Origin: Paenibacillus peoriae | GTDB lineage: Bacteria; Bacillota; Bacilli; Paenibacillales; Paenibacillaceae | Direction: 5' to 3' | DNA: 64,000 bases | Assembly (NCBI RefSeq): GCF_022531965.1 | Contig: NZ_CP092831.1 | Coordinates: forward strand, 4,988,501-5,052,500 | Shown: one piece after another, positions 39,001-44,968 of the stretch | Position numbering within the stretch: position 1 is the stretch's first letter | Layout: the number at the start of each line of letters is the position of its first letter | The notes under the pieces: generated by a model | The model's input: the letters and a program-made list of their open reading frames with translations, nothing else | Told to the model about the DNA's origin: nothing | Database searches by the model: none | Made by a program: the position numbers and the translations under genes

Positions 39001-41876
39001 TCCGCGCACCGGAACAGTCCCGCCTTCACGAGGGGCCCGTTCTCCAGATCGATGCCCGCTTGAATGTCCGTTGCCTTCGCTTCCACAGCCTGCGCGGTAT
39101 TCTCCGCATCCTTGAAGTCGAACACGTCCAGCGTGAACAGCCCGCCTTCCTGAATCGCGCGGGTCCGCGCGCTAAACCCTTGTTCCGTCTTGCAGAACAC
39201 CATCCGCAAGGCGTCATGATGCTCGGCCAGCTTTTGCAGCACCTGACGCACCGTCTCTTCGTCGAAGCGTTCCTTCCGGTACAGCATCACCGACTGGTTG
39301 AAATGATGCGGGTCCGCAAAGGAGCTCCCGAAAAACCAATGCTGAATCGGTGTCAGCTCCGTTTCACCCGTTATTTCACCTTGATCGATGGTACGTCCGA
39401 TCGGTTTCACATGCAGGCTGAGCTGTGAGATAGTCGGATATTTGAACAAATCCCGGATTTCCAGCTTGTACCCGGCTTGATGAAGCCGCGAAGATACTTG
39501 AATGGACTTGATCGAGTCTCCGCCCAGCTCGAAGAAATGATCCGTTACCCCAACGCGATCGGCGTTCAATACCGCCTGCCACACATCGGCAAGCGTCCGC
39601 TCCGCTTCATTGCGGGGAGCTACGTACGCGCCGCCGGTCAGTGCGTTTCCTTCCGGGGCGGGCAAAGCCTTGCGGTCGATTTTGTCGTTCGGCGTGAGCG
39701 GCATCCGCGGAAGCTGAACAAAATGCGCCGGAATCATGTAATTCGGCAATTTTTGCGCCAGCTCGCTTCTCAGCTCGCCGAGCGTAAGCGGGCGGCCCGC
39801 GACCAGGTAAGCGCACAGTTCTTGCCCGCTTTTGCCTTCCCGTGCGATTACGATCGTCTCCTGCACGGAGTCGATCTTCAGAAGCTGCTCTTCAATCTCG
39901 CCGATCTCGATCCGGAATCCACGGATTTTCACCTGATGGTCAATCCGGCCCAAGTACTCAATATTTCCGTCCGGCAGCCAGCGGGCCAAGTCGCCCGTCC
40001 GGTACAGTCTCTCTCCGGGCTCAAACGGGTGTTCGATGAATTTCTCCGCCGTCAGATCCGGCCGGTTCCAATATCCCCGGGCGAGGCCGACGCCCGCGAT
40101 GCATAATTCTCCCTCCACTCCGATAGGCGCTAGCTGATTCTGTGCGCCCAGTATATACAAGCGATGGTTCCAGATCGGACGTCCGATCGGTATCGCTCTG
40201 CGTTCGGTGTCATACGTAGACGCCGCCCACACGGATGTGGCGATCGAGGCTTCCGTCGGACCGTACGCGTTATAGTACTGTACCTTGTCTTTCCACTGCT
40301 GCACGAATTCTGCTGAAACGGCGGAGCCCGCCGTGATGAGCCTGCTCAGACTCGGCAGGCGGTCTGAATTCAAATAAGCCGCATAAGTTGGCGGCAAAGT
40401 GGCGATCGTAATTGCATGCTCGTTCATGAAACGTTCGAACAGCTGATCATCCAAAACCGTCTCGGTTGACGGTATATATAAGGTCGCCCCGAAATACAGG
40501 GCGTTGAACATCTCCCAGCACGACGCATCGAACGATAGGCTGGCGAATTGCAGCACTCGATCCTGTTCGGTCGTGTGAAGCGTATGGGCAAACGTCAGTT
40601 TCAAGCTGACCAGCCCGCGATGCTCCAGCATGACCCCTTTGGGTTTGCCCGTCGTACCTGATGTATAGATGACATAAGCCAGATCGTTCGGACCGCTGGC
40701 CGGCTCCAGGTTCGAGCCATCGTCGCTGTAGGCCTGCTCGTCATCCAGCGCCACCACGGTCCCTTCGAACGGCACCTGCAGCAGCAGCTCCCTTTGAGTC
40801 AGCAGCAACTGCGCGTTCGAGTTCTCCAGAATGTAGCGGATGCGTTCTTCCGGGTATTCCGGGTCGATCGGCACGTAGGCACCGCCAGCTTTCAGAACCG
40901 CCAGAATGCCAACGACCGTCTCCAGCGATCTCCTGGCCATCAAGCCTACCAGCTGATTGGGCAGCACCCCGACCGATCGCAGCGTCCGCGCCAGCCGGTT
41001 CGCCCGTTCATTCAGCTCCGCGTACGAAAGCCGCCGCCCCTCAAAGACAACCGCCGTCGCTTCGGGCACCCGCTTCGCCTGCTCCTCCACGAGCTGATGA
41101 ATCGTCCGATCACGGGGATAGTCCTTCTCGGTATCGTTAAAGCTTTGCAGCAATTGAAATTTCTCGTCCTCCGACAGCATGTCCGCCCGCACGATGTCCA
41201 GCTCCAACTCGTGAAGCCCCACGGCCAGCAGGCGATTCAGATGGCCGACGACCCGAGTCATGAACTCGGAGTCATATAAGTGCTCGTTATATGACAGCGC
41301 TAGCTGTATCGTCCCGCCGGTTAAGCTGAATTCAAAGGAACAATCCGTGACCACGTTTTGCCCGATTTCGTCCAGATGCAGCTCCTTAAGAGATACTAGC
41401 GTATGGATGACGGGTATCCCGTCTGCATATTGCAGGTCCAGCTTCTCCGCCATTTTCAAGAACGGAATATGTTGGTGCTGAATCGCTTCAGGCAAGGAAG
41501 TCCTCAGCTCGCTCAGAAGCGTTTTAAAAGTCGCACCCACCGAAAGCGAGTTTTTCAAAATGACCGTATGATTAACGGATCGGCGCGTCTCCGTCGGTTT
41601 CCGTACAACCGGCATGCCGACCAGAATGTCAGAAGCGCCTGTATATTTATGCAAGAGCGACTGAACACCGGCGAGCAAAATCATAAAAGTGGCCAGCGGA
41701 GCGCCCTTGCTCATTTGAAGGACGCGCTGCGCCACTTCCTCCGAAAGCGAACCGCCGACGGTTGTCATAATGGGCGCCAGGGAGCTTGGAGCCTTGCTGT
41801 AAGGCAGACGCGTCAAGGTATAATCGTCGCTACCGAATTTTTCGTTCCAAAACAACGTTTCTTTTTCAAAAGCCAT
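27018..41876 (-). CDS. pmxA: Polymyxin synthetase PmxA (modules 6-9)
   Basis: A 4952-residue NRPS. It opens with the C-terminal lobe of a C domain lacking HHxxxDG, followed by A6 (core near 450), T6 (GGDSI, 786), E6 (HHAVVDG, 970), C7 (QHILMDG, 1440), A7 (1965), T7 (2310), C8 (2495), A8 (3015), T8 (3368), C9 (3550), A9 (4098), T9 (4452) and a terminal full C10 (DMHHMVSDG, 4638). A6 reads DAWTIAAIA, one position from the GrsA/TycA phenylalanine code DAWTIAAIC, and is followed by an E domain, so residue 6 is D-Phe-like. A7 reads DFWNIGMVH (Thr). A8 and A9 read DVGEISAID (Dab). The start chosen is the ATG at 41876, with AAAGGGG about 9 bases upstream; an in-frame start 93 bases earlier has no such site. 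D-Dab3 plus Thr7 points to polymyxin P (Phe6) or A (Leu6). First gene of the transcript. Confidence 0.95.
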   Translation of the reverse strand: MAFEKETLFWNEKFGSDDYTLTRLPYSKAPSSLAPIMTTVGGSLSEEVAQRVLQMSKGAPLATFMILLAGVQSLLHKYTGASDILVGMPVVRKPTETRRSVNHTVILKNSLSVGATFKTLLSELRTSLPEAIQHQHIPFLKMAEKLDLQYADGIPVIHTLVSLKELHLDEIGQNVVTDCSFEFSLTGGTIQLALSYNEHLYDSEFMTRVVGHLNRLLAVGLHELELDIVRADMLSEDEKFQLLQSFNDTEKDYPRDRTIHQLVEEQAKRVPEATAVVFEGRRLSYAELNERANRLARTLRSVGVLPNQLVGLMARRSLETVVGILAVLKAGGAYVPIDPEYPEERIRYILENSNAQLLLTQRELLLQVPFEGTVVALDDEQAYSDDGSNLEPASGPNDLAYVIYTSGTTGKPKGVMLEHRGLVSLKLTFAHTLHTTEQDRVLQFASLSFDASCWEMFNALYFGATLYIPSTETVLDDQLFERFMNEHAITIATLPPTYAAYLNSDRLPSLSRLITAGSAVSAEFVQQWKDKVQYYNAYGPTEASIATSVWAASTYDTERRAIPIGRPIWNHRLYILGAQNQLAPIGVEGELCIAGVGLARGYWNRPDLTAEKFIEHPFEPGERLYRTGDLARWLPDGNIEYLGRIDHQVKIRGFRIEIGEIEEQLLKIDSVQETIVIAREGKSGQELCAYLVAGRPLTLGELRSELAQKLPNYMIPAHFVQLPRMPLTPNDKIDRKALPAPEGNALTGGAYVAPRNEAERTLADVWQAVLNADRVGVTDHFFELGGDSIKSIQVSSRLHQAGYKLEIRDLFKYPTISQLSLHVKPIGRTIDQGEITGETELTPIQHWFFGSSFADPHHFNQSVMLYRKERFDEETVRQVLQKLAEHHDALRMVFCKTEQGFSARTRAIQEGGLFTLDVFDFKDAENTAQAVEAKATDIQAGIDLENGPLVKAGLFRCADGDHLLLAVHHAVVDGVSWRILMEDFALGYEQAGKSEEIRFPAKTDAYRTWSEQLAAYAQSPEMAKERAYWQAVEQIAVPAVPKDLEADVTTQQDSESLFVRLTPEETELLLKRVHRAYNTEMNDILVTALGIAVRKWTGHERVRINLEGHGREPIGTDIDITRTVGWFTTKFPVVLEPETDRDLAYQIKQVKESLRRIPNKGLGYGICRYLSKSEDGFVWGAEPEINFNYLGQFDDDVNQDEIGISSYSGGSPASDRQARSFVLDINGMVLDGALSLDLSYSRKQYHKVTMEAFAQRLEQSLRELIIHCAGKENTELTPSDVQFKGLTIAELEQIAQRSGHLGEIENIYSLTPMQKGMWFHSALDRQTAAYFEQTRFTMRGVLDVQLFERSWTELAKRHLVLRANFVQGPAGEPLQIIYRDKPVGFEYEELLHLQADEKQAYLDKKAEDDKLRGFDMEHDALVRVTILRTEEQSYHVLWSFQHILMDGWCLPQLTQELFETYSALASGKQPAGDKGSDYGAYIEWLEKQDDQAASGYWTAFLAGYEGQTVLPGQKEPAPNGRFTADHVTAELGKDLSERMDRVAKQRLVTVNTLLQAAWGVMLQKYNGTNDAVFGSVVAGRPAEIPGIESMIGLFINTVPVRVTSEADTVFADLMAKLQEWALESGRYDYYPLYEIQARSVQKQNLINHIIAFENYPVDEQMEQAGDQQHGDLTIADVQMEEQTNYNFNVTVVPGVEIEIRFDFNAEVFDKDSIERLKGHLVHLLEQVTDNPEITVGELELVTEAEKADLLGRFNDTTTEFPREKTLVQLFEEQAELYPDNVAAVMNERQLAYRELNERSNRLARKLRETGVEADQLVAILAERSLDMVVGILAILKAGGAYVPVDPDYPEERIRFMIEDSGAPLLLIQKHLHEKTDFAGTRLELDDFVWGDRGADSEGALDASNLEPISGPGNLAYVIYTSGTTGRPKGTLIEHKNVVRLLFNDKNLFDFGPSDTWTLFHSFCFDFSVWEMYGALLYGGKLVIVPPLTAKSPADFLALLGREQVTILNQTPTYFYQLLREVLADHPYDLRIRNVIFGGEALSPLQLKGFKTKYPETKLINMYGITETTVHVTYKEITWVEMEAAKSNIGKPIPTLKVYVLDENRRPVPIGVAGEMYVAGEGLARGYLNRPDLTAEKFVDSPFAEGEKLYRSGDLAAWLPDGNIEYLGRIDHQVKIRGYRIELDEIETQLLNVEGVEEAVVLARQDGEGEKALVAYFVADRTLTVSEMRTSLAQGMPGYMIPSYFVQLERMPLTTNGKVDRKALPEPQGGIQTGVEYVAPRNRTESQLVKIWEEVLGYSGIGVLDNFFELGGHSLRATNLVSKIQKEMNVELPLRDVFRYSTIEEMTLAISRIGKQLFSSIPRAGARAYYPLSSAQKRLFILNQLEGADQSYNMPGVLLLEGSIDRSLLEKAFRGLIARHETLRTGFEIVQGEAIQRIYESVDFAVEYRHASEEEAPEVVQAFIRPFDLAKPPLLRAELVELAAERYLLMFDMHHIVSDGVSMDVLVEELVRLYGGESLEPLRIQYKDYAVWQQSDEQKVQLKREEAYWLDRYRGELPVLEMPTDYPRPAVQSFEGQTLTSFVDEATNEGLKQLAAQRGTTLYMVLLAAYTVLLHKYTGQDDLIVGTSIAGRTHGDTQPLIGMFVNTLALRNYPASEKTFLSYLEEVKETTLGAYEHQNYPFEELVDKVQVSRDLSRNPLFDTMFSLQNLEDKEFGLEGLKLSPYPSEYGTAKFDLSVDVTEENGGLECSFEFATALYKESTIRRLSTHFGHLLAAIVSRPDAKIAELNLLTAEEKEQILGAFNPAQPEAAPVAAFHRLFEEQAERTPEAAAVVYENDRLTYAELNERANRLAATLRANGIGRETIVGILAERSVDLLVAVLAVWKAGGAYVPLDPDYPAERVRFMLEDSGAKVLLTQTPLRERAEAWLGEEELALAAVLYLDDEASYSEERTNADSFHEARPEDLAYVIYTSGTTGKPKGVMIEHRSLVNTAAGYQREYRLDQFPVRLLQFASFSFDVFVGDIARTLYNGGTMVIVPKNDRIDPSRLHHWMERERVTIFESTPALIVPFLEYVHEQRLDMSWMELLITSSDSCSVADYRTLQERFGSLFRIINAYGVTEAAIDSSFYDEPLTKLPQTGHVPIGRAWLNAKFYIVDAHLNPVPVGVLGELVIGGVGVARGYLNRPGLTEEKFVDSPFAAGERLYRTGDLARWMEDGNVDFIGRIDNQAKIRGYRIETGEIESQLLRVEGVREAVVLVRSDANGQKALCAYYTPDTGAELAVNDLRGALAQELPGYMIPSYFVEMERLPLTPNGKIDRKALPAPEGEAGSGTEYVAPRNELETKLAAIWQEVLGLAKEIGVHDNFFDIGGHSLRATTLVSKIHKELSVDLPLRDVFRHSTIESMAAAISRLDEQTFVAIPVADDREVYPQSFAQKRLFILNQLEGAELSYNMPEAMLLEGALDRARFEEAFRKLVARHETLRTGFEMVDGEASQRIYQDVNFAVEFYRVDEQEAEEMVRRFVRPFDLAKPPLLRVGLVELAPERHILMYDMHHIISDGVSMEIFVEEFVRLYGGEQLEPLRIQYKDYTVWQHSQEQKERLQRQEAYWLDMFQGELPVLEMPADYPRPAVQSYEGQTLEFSFDASKTDGLKQLASETGTTLFMVLLAAYNVLLHKYSGQEDVIVGTPIAGRNHGDVQPLIGIFLNTLAIRSYPASEKTFLSYLNEVKETTLHAFEHQNYPFEELVDKVQVTRDLSRNPLFDTLFTMQNTENEEFELEGLRLIPYPSVLDTAKFDISLDVGEENGGLDYSFEYATALYKRETIERLAKHYEQLLETIVSRPDAKIAELDLLTAEEKEQIIGAFNPAQPEAAPAAAFHRLFEEQAERTPEEAAVVYENDRLTYAELNERANRLAATLRASGIGRETIVGILAERSVDLLVAVLAVWKAGGAYVPLDPDYPAERVRFMLEDSGAKVLLTQTALRERAEAWLDEEELALAAVLYLDDEASYSEERANAPIGSGIVSGKLTDTVDDGDESHQNVGTDSFHEARPEDLAYVIYTSGTTGKPKGVMIEHRSLVNTAAGYRREYRLDQFPVRLLQLASFSFDVFVGDIARALYNGGTMVIVPKDDRIDPSRLHYWISQQQVTIFESTPALIVPFLEYVHEQRLDMSWMELLITSSDSCSVADYRTLQERFGSLFRIINAYGVTEAAIDSSFYDEPLTKLPQTGHVPIGRAWLNAKFYIVDAHLNPVPVGVLGELVIGGVGVARGYLNRPGLTEEKFVDSPFAAGERLYRTGDLARWMEDGNVDFIGRIDNQAKIRGYRIETGEIESQLLRVEGVREAVVLVRSDANGQKALCAYYTPDTGAELAVNDLRGALAQELPGYMIPSYFVEMERLPLTPNGKIDRKALPAPEGEAGSGTEYIAPRNELETKLAAIWQEVLGLAKEIGVHDNFFDIGGHSLRATTLAGKVFKELNVNLPLRDVFRHSTIAAMAEAIARMERREHEAIPQAEEREYYPLSSAQKRLFIQHTLDGADQLYNMPELVQVEGEFDLDRLEAALRKLITRHESLRTGFEIVKAEAVQRIYPQVDFAIEHHQADKEDAAQIEQIVRSFVHPFDLGKPPLLRAGVIELEPNLHILLFDMHHMVSDGVSMAIVIDEFSSFYAGEELPPLRIQYKDYAVWQQSKAHRERIGRQEAYWLQTFEGELPTADLPMDYERSAARSYEGAHLEFDVEASLSARLRELAAERESTLFMVLLAAYTVLLSKYSGQEDLVVGTPVAGRTNADLEPVIGMFVNTLAIRNRPSGDKTFLSYLEEVKETALGAFENQDYPFEDLVERLNVKREPGRFPLFDAVFDLQNIEERDAELEGVSLKTYELDHLEEAKFDLTLFMYENNGALSGGFFYATKLFKEAMIRTLTEDYLRVLSQIAENPQLELSRIECHKPAAGAKSAVDTIEFAF
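34883..36572 (-). repeat. Thr A-T block, copy in pmxA
   Basis: Covers A7 and T7 of PmxA and is almost identical to 13530-15222 in pmxE. The sharp ends and near identity at silent positions indicate recent duplication or gene conversion between module 2 and module 7. Confidence 0.85.
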
Positions 41877-41970
41877 CTGGATCGTTCCCCTTTCTTCATC
41901 GGCAAAAGCAATCCGGCGGAGCATATGCCGCAGCAACGCTCCAGCCTCGCTCCCCGCCTTTTCAAACATG

Positions 41971-41984
41971 TGACAACAATGTCA
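41971..41984. promoter_or_regulatory. Inverted repeat upstream of pmxA
   Basis: TGACA-ACAA-TGTCA, a perfect inverted repeat about 95-108 bases before the pmxA start. It contains a TTGACA on the minus strand but no good -10 at the right distance, so it is only a candidate operator. Confidence 0.25.
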
Positions 41985-42314
41985 ATGGCTCTCGCCAAGT
42001 CACCGCTTCGCTTGCCCGGTTGATCGCATGCGGCAATCCTCTGCCTAGCAGCTGTCCCGCTCGGCTCCCATGCGTGAAAGACAACAAAGAGCATCGTTCT
42101 ATGCAAGAGATGCGGCTGCTTCCGGCTCCTCTGCTTCAATATGCTTGCTGCGGACGAGCCGCCCGAAGACGGGCTTTGGTTTAACATTGGGTTCGGAATT
42201 GGATTTGGGGGTGGACAAGGGATGTTCCTCCCATCGATGTAAGACTTGCTGTAGGGTTCCGGCCGGCCAGCACAAAGTCGGCCGTACCTCCGGATTCGGC
42301 ACCGGAGCTGCCTT

Positions 42315-42366
42315 TGTCGAAGCTTATGTTTAAGGATATTGATACACTCTATGTACGATTTGTGTA
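42315..42366 (-). promoter_or_regulatory. Candidate pmxA promoter with 0A-box-like site
   Basis: On the minus strand TACACA (42361-42366), 16 bases, then TATCAA (42339-42344) forms a weak sigma-A-like pair. A perfect TGTCGAA heptamer on the plus strand (42315-42321), the Spo0A box core, lies just downstream of the -10. The known dependence of polymyxin genes on Spo0A/AbrB makes this worth noting, but the match is weak and a heptamer can occur by chance. Confidence 0.2.
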
Positions 42367-43042
42367 TTCCCCCGCCTGGTGTGGATAAGTAAAGATCCGG
42401 CTGCGGGGTAGTGAGCCTTTCCTGACGATTAGATGTGACGATGGTGCTGCATGAGGCTCAAAGAATGCTCCGTATGGCATGAACGGGACAGCCCTTGGAT
42501 TGGCGGTGAATTCCAGCTTTTCAAAAATGCTCACGCGCTTCATCTTCCATCGGAATTGGGATAAGGTTGGCTTCATCCTTTCTGGACCTTCTGACGTCAT
42601 GGAGCAACATATTCTCGACTGTCATTTTCCACAATTGTCGGTCTCCGCATGCCAGCTTGCTGGGTTGCCAGTGGACTGGTCTCTCGCGGCACAGCTTGGA
42701 CAGGTATAAAAACCATCCAATTCTATTTTCTATCATAATTGGAAGGTTGACCTAGGTAGAATTATATCAAAATTTCCAATAATGTATAGTAAAACTTTAG
42801 TTAAATTGGGTCTTCCCAACATAAAGTGTTAATATTTTGCCTAAAAAGAGCGAATGGAGAAGAAACACTGAGAATGGCTTGCCATCAATCGGGGAATTCG
42901 ACGCGTGTCGACACTGAGGCGGGGTGCCGGCCAATTTGGGAGATCTTCCCTGTATACATTCTCTGCTGGTGCTCCGAATCCTTGCGCTTGCGTCTATTTT
43001 CTAAAATAATCATGGATTGTAGAGTAGGCTATATTAGATGAG

Positions 43043-43741
43043 TCATATCCAGTACCCACTTGGTAAACCAAATAATTCATCTTGTTCTCTTGTAACTTTC
43101 GCAAATGGTTTTTCACTTTGTTGAATAGCATAATAGAGATTATCTTCGAGACTATTTATATGGTGATTTGACAACTTATCGTTGTTTTTAGCATTATGAA
43201 GCCATTCGACATTCCTGAATAAATTGTAGTTTATCTGCCTTTCCGTAATAAGTGCCCACTCTATCTTTTGGTCTTTAAAGAACTCTTTTTCAATCTGTAA
43301 TTTCTCTACAACTCGTTTTGTCAACTTGTTAGAAGGTTTGATAGAATGTGCAATAAATTTTATACTTTTTTCTTGTTTTACTGTAAGTAACATATCTGTA
43401 GTCATAATGATGGGAAGCTTATTCTTGGGGTCAGTTGGATGTTTAACTTTTATGCAATATAGAGGGTTTTATCTAGGGGTAATAAAGGAAATTGTTCGCG
43501 AATATCAATCACTTGCTCTGACCACTTCCATTTGGCAATGATGTGCCAATTCAAAGTGTTCAGACAGATAATGGTGAAGTCGACCACTTTTCCAACCAAG
43601 AATTCGAGTAACTATCCCTATTGAAGGTACATCATGTACCGTCAACCAAGGTTTATATTCCGAAAAGTGGCCTTGACCTCTTCCTTCTTTGATTTTCCGT
43701 TGAATAGATGCTATAGAGTTACTTGATCGAATTTTGCTCAT
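43043..43741 (-). pseudogene. Broken Tn7-like transposon endonuclease tnsA
   Basis: The first 237 bases encode an N-terminus typical of TnsA, the Tn7-family heteromeric transposase endonuclease: the Gly-rich/His segment GRGQGHFSEYKPWLT, then DVPSIG and GWKSGR. After the Gln codon in HCQ the reading frame shifts; the expected continuation (SEQVIDIREQFPLL) is in another frame, and a second shift is needed to reach HPTDPKNKLPIIMTTDMLL and the 120-residue downstream frame ending GLPSGYWI. That makes at least two frameshifts, and the C-terminal helical domain is missing. No TnsB, TnsC or TniQ gene and no recognisable transposon end is visible nearby. I infer a fossil of a Tn7-like element next to the antibiotic cluster. 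Confidence 0.75.
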
Positions 43742-43903
43742 TATTCACCTTCTTTTTAGAACTACTAAATCAGAGTAAAGTTCAGTTATCTTTTTCTACT
43801 CCTAAGATATATTTTAGTTTTACTTCAAAATACAAATGTAGAATATAACAACTCACAGCTTTATACAATAGCAAAGTAATATTTTTTAGCTATATTTTAC
43901 TTC

Positions 43904-43923
43904 GTAGCCTATTCATAGGCTAC
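43904..43923. promoter_or_regulatory. Perfect 20-bp palindrome, possible operator
   Basis: GTAGCCTAT-TC-ATAGGCTAC, 9-base arms, set among related short repeats (AGCTATA at several points in 43888-43970). It lies in the 295-base AT-rich gap between the tnsA remnant and the XRE gene at 44037, about 114 bases before the latter's start. The XRE regulator is the obvious candidate to bind it (inference). Confidence 0.45.
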
Positions 43924-44036
43924 TCGTAGGGTACAGTAGGGTATGAATAAGCTATAATATGGGCTATAAGTAAGTATAATTAGTAAGCAGATGGGTCGGG
44001 TAAAAGCTATTTGATTTTCTCAATAGAGATGAATTC

Positions 44037-44315
44037 ATGAATACTTTGGAACAGCGCTGTAAAAAATCGAGACTACTCCATAAATGGACACAAAAGGAAA
44101 TTCCTAATAAGATCGGGGTAACTAAACAGGTTGCTTCTAATTGGGAGCGAAACGTAGCACGGCCTGAAATTAATCATTTAATATCTTTAGCAAAGGTTTT
44201 TGACGTTACAACTGATTATCTACTTTGTATTGCTAATCGAATGACGTTCCCTACTGTGTGGGCTCAATTGATACAGGCGTATCTCCAAAGATTAACCACT
44301 CTATATGGGAATTGA
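44037..44315 (+). CDS. XRE-family helix-turn-helix regulator
   Basis: A 92-residue protein whose first about 65 residues form a standard XRE DNA-binding domain: RCKKSRLLHKWTQKEI, recognition-helix region GVTKQVASNWERN, then RPEINHLISLAKVFDVTTDYLL. The last about 28 residues do not look like a typical XRE tail and overlap, on the opposite strand, the end of another XRE gene, so the 3' end may be a rearranged junction. No strong ribosome site is seen; the ATG at 44037 is the first usable start. The only gene in this stretch on the plus strand apart from the radical SAM gene. Target unknown; the palindrome at 43904 is a candidate. Confidence 0.7.
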   Translation: MNTLEQRCKKSRLLHKWTQKEIPNKIGVTKQVASNWERNVARPEINHLISLAKVFDVTTDYLLCIANRMTFPTVWAQLIQAYLQRLTTLYGN

Positions 44316-44477
44316 AGTTTTCTTTAATTGCTATAATTATATCAAGAGAGGGTCTGTATTTATCTTGCTCCAGCTCACTCAACGTTCTTTGAGAAATGCC
44401 AATTATATTTGCAAACTTTATTTGATTTAAGTTGTTGTTTTTCTAATAGTTCGAATTCGTTGGCCTATTGTAGACAT
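44251..44477 (-). pseudogene. Frameshifted XRE-family regulator
   Basis: The ATG at 44477 has a perfect AGGAGG 7 bases upstream and starts MSTIGQRIRTIRK, but the frame then stops. With one extra A in the following five-A run the frame continues as NNNLNQIKFANIIGIS, then QRTLSELEQDKYRPS and IKENFNSHIEWLIFG, an XRE helix-turn-helix of about 75 residues ending at the stop at 44251. The strong ribosome site and conserved domain say this is or was a real gene; the break is either a mutation or a homopolymer sequencing error. It is convergent with, and overlaps by 65 bases, the XRE gene on the other strand. Confidence 0.65.
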
Positions 44478-44499
44478 AATTGCCCTCCTAAGCTAAAAA

Positions 44500-44522
44500 G
44501 ATCCCGATATATCATCGGGATC
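44500..44522. terminator. Bidirectional terminator-like hairpin
   Basis: GATCCCGAT/ATCGGGATC, 9-base perfect stem with a 5-base loop. It is followed by TTTCTT on the plus strand and by TTTTT on the minus strand, so it could serve both directions. It sits just ahead of the frameshifted XRE gene. Confidence 0.7.
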
Positions 44523-44694
44523 TTTCTTGATGTTTGTAAAATGACTAGTTCCAGACTTTTTTTACTGGTTCAAGACTTTTTTATCACCAGACATTTGTGT
44601 ACATACAATAAAGTTGTGTACTGAAGTCCAGTATTTTTAATTAATTCATTAAAAAAATAGTACTAATAATATTATTAAAGTACTTATTTTAATT

Positions 44695-44898
44695 TCATTC
44701 TATATTAAAATGTGCGTCCATTTTTATATTTTCTAATATCTCTTCAGAATACAATTTTTCTAATAGAAGTTCTAAACCTGGATCTTCGTACTTTTTAAGC
44801 TCTTTTTCTATCCAGTAAAGGTGGCACATGAAATTTCTTTCATGTCTCAAAGGATATATCTTCTCATACAGGAGTTCCTTAAATTTTGCTTCCCACAA
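44695..44898 (-). CDS. Small hypothetical protein, possibly 5'-truncated
   Basis: I do not recognise it. The 67-residue frame from a TTG at 44898 is rich in Glu, Leu and Lys and coding-like (segments EAKFKELLYEK, YWIEKELKKYEDPG). The frame stays open a little further upstream without a better start or a ribosome site, so the start is uncertain and the gene may be a remnant. A terminator for the upstream MaoC gene lies about 70 bases before it. The AT-rich interval 44523-44694 holds nothing recognisable. Confidence 0.4.
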   Translation of the reverse strand: MWEAKFKELLYEKIYPLRHERNFMCHLYWIEKELKKYEDPGLELLLEKLYSEEILENIKMDAHFNIE

Positions 44899-44968
44899 CA
44901 GAAGATCACTGGATTTTCCCGGTGCTGGTCTGTGTCAATGATGCAGCCAACTGAATGTTATTGCAGAC

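Larger units (their letters stand above)
41877..43042. other. Upstream region of pmxA, no supported gene
   Basis: About 1.2 kb without a gene I can support. The first 460 bases upstream of pmxA are moderately GC-rich and could be a long leader. A short stem GCCCG-AAGA-CGGGC followed by TTTGGTTT (42161-42181) would be a weak terminator on the plus strand. Short open frames around 42349-42755 on both strands have no ribosome sites and no recognisable motifs. From about 42710 on the DNA is AT-rich. Confidence 0.6.

Noticed and set aside
41877..41969. In-frame extension of pmxA by 31 residues
   Set aside because: The ATG at 41876 has a strong AAAGGGG site at proper distance; the upstream start has none.
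42349..42755. Overlapping short open frames on both strands upstream of pmxA
   Set aside because: No ribosome sites, no recognisable domain, mutually overlapping; considered as transposase debris but no motif supports it.
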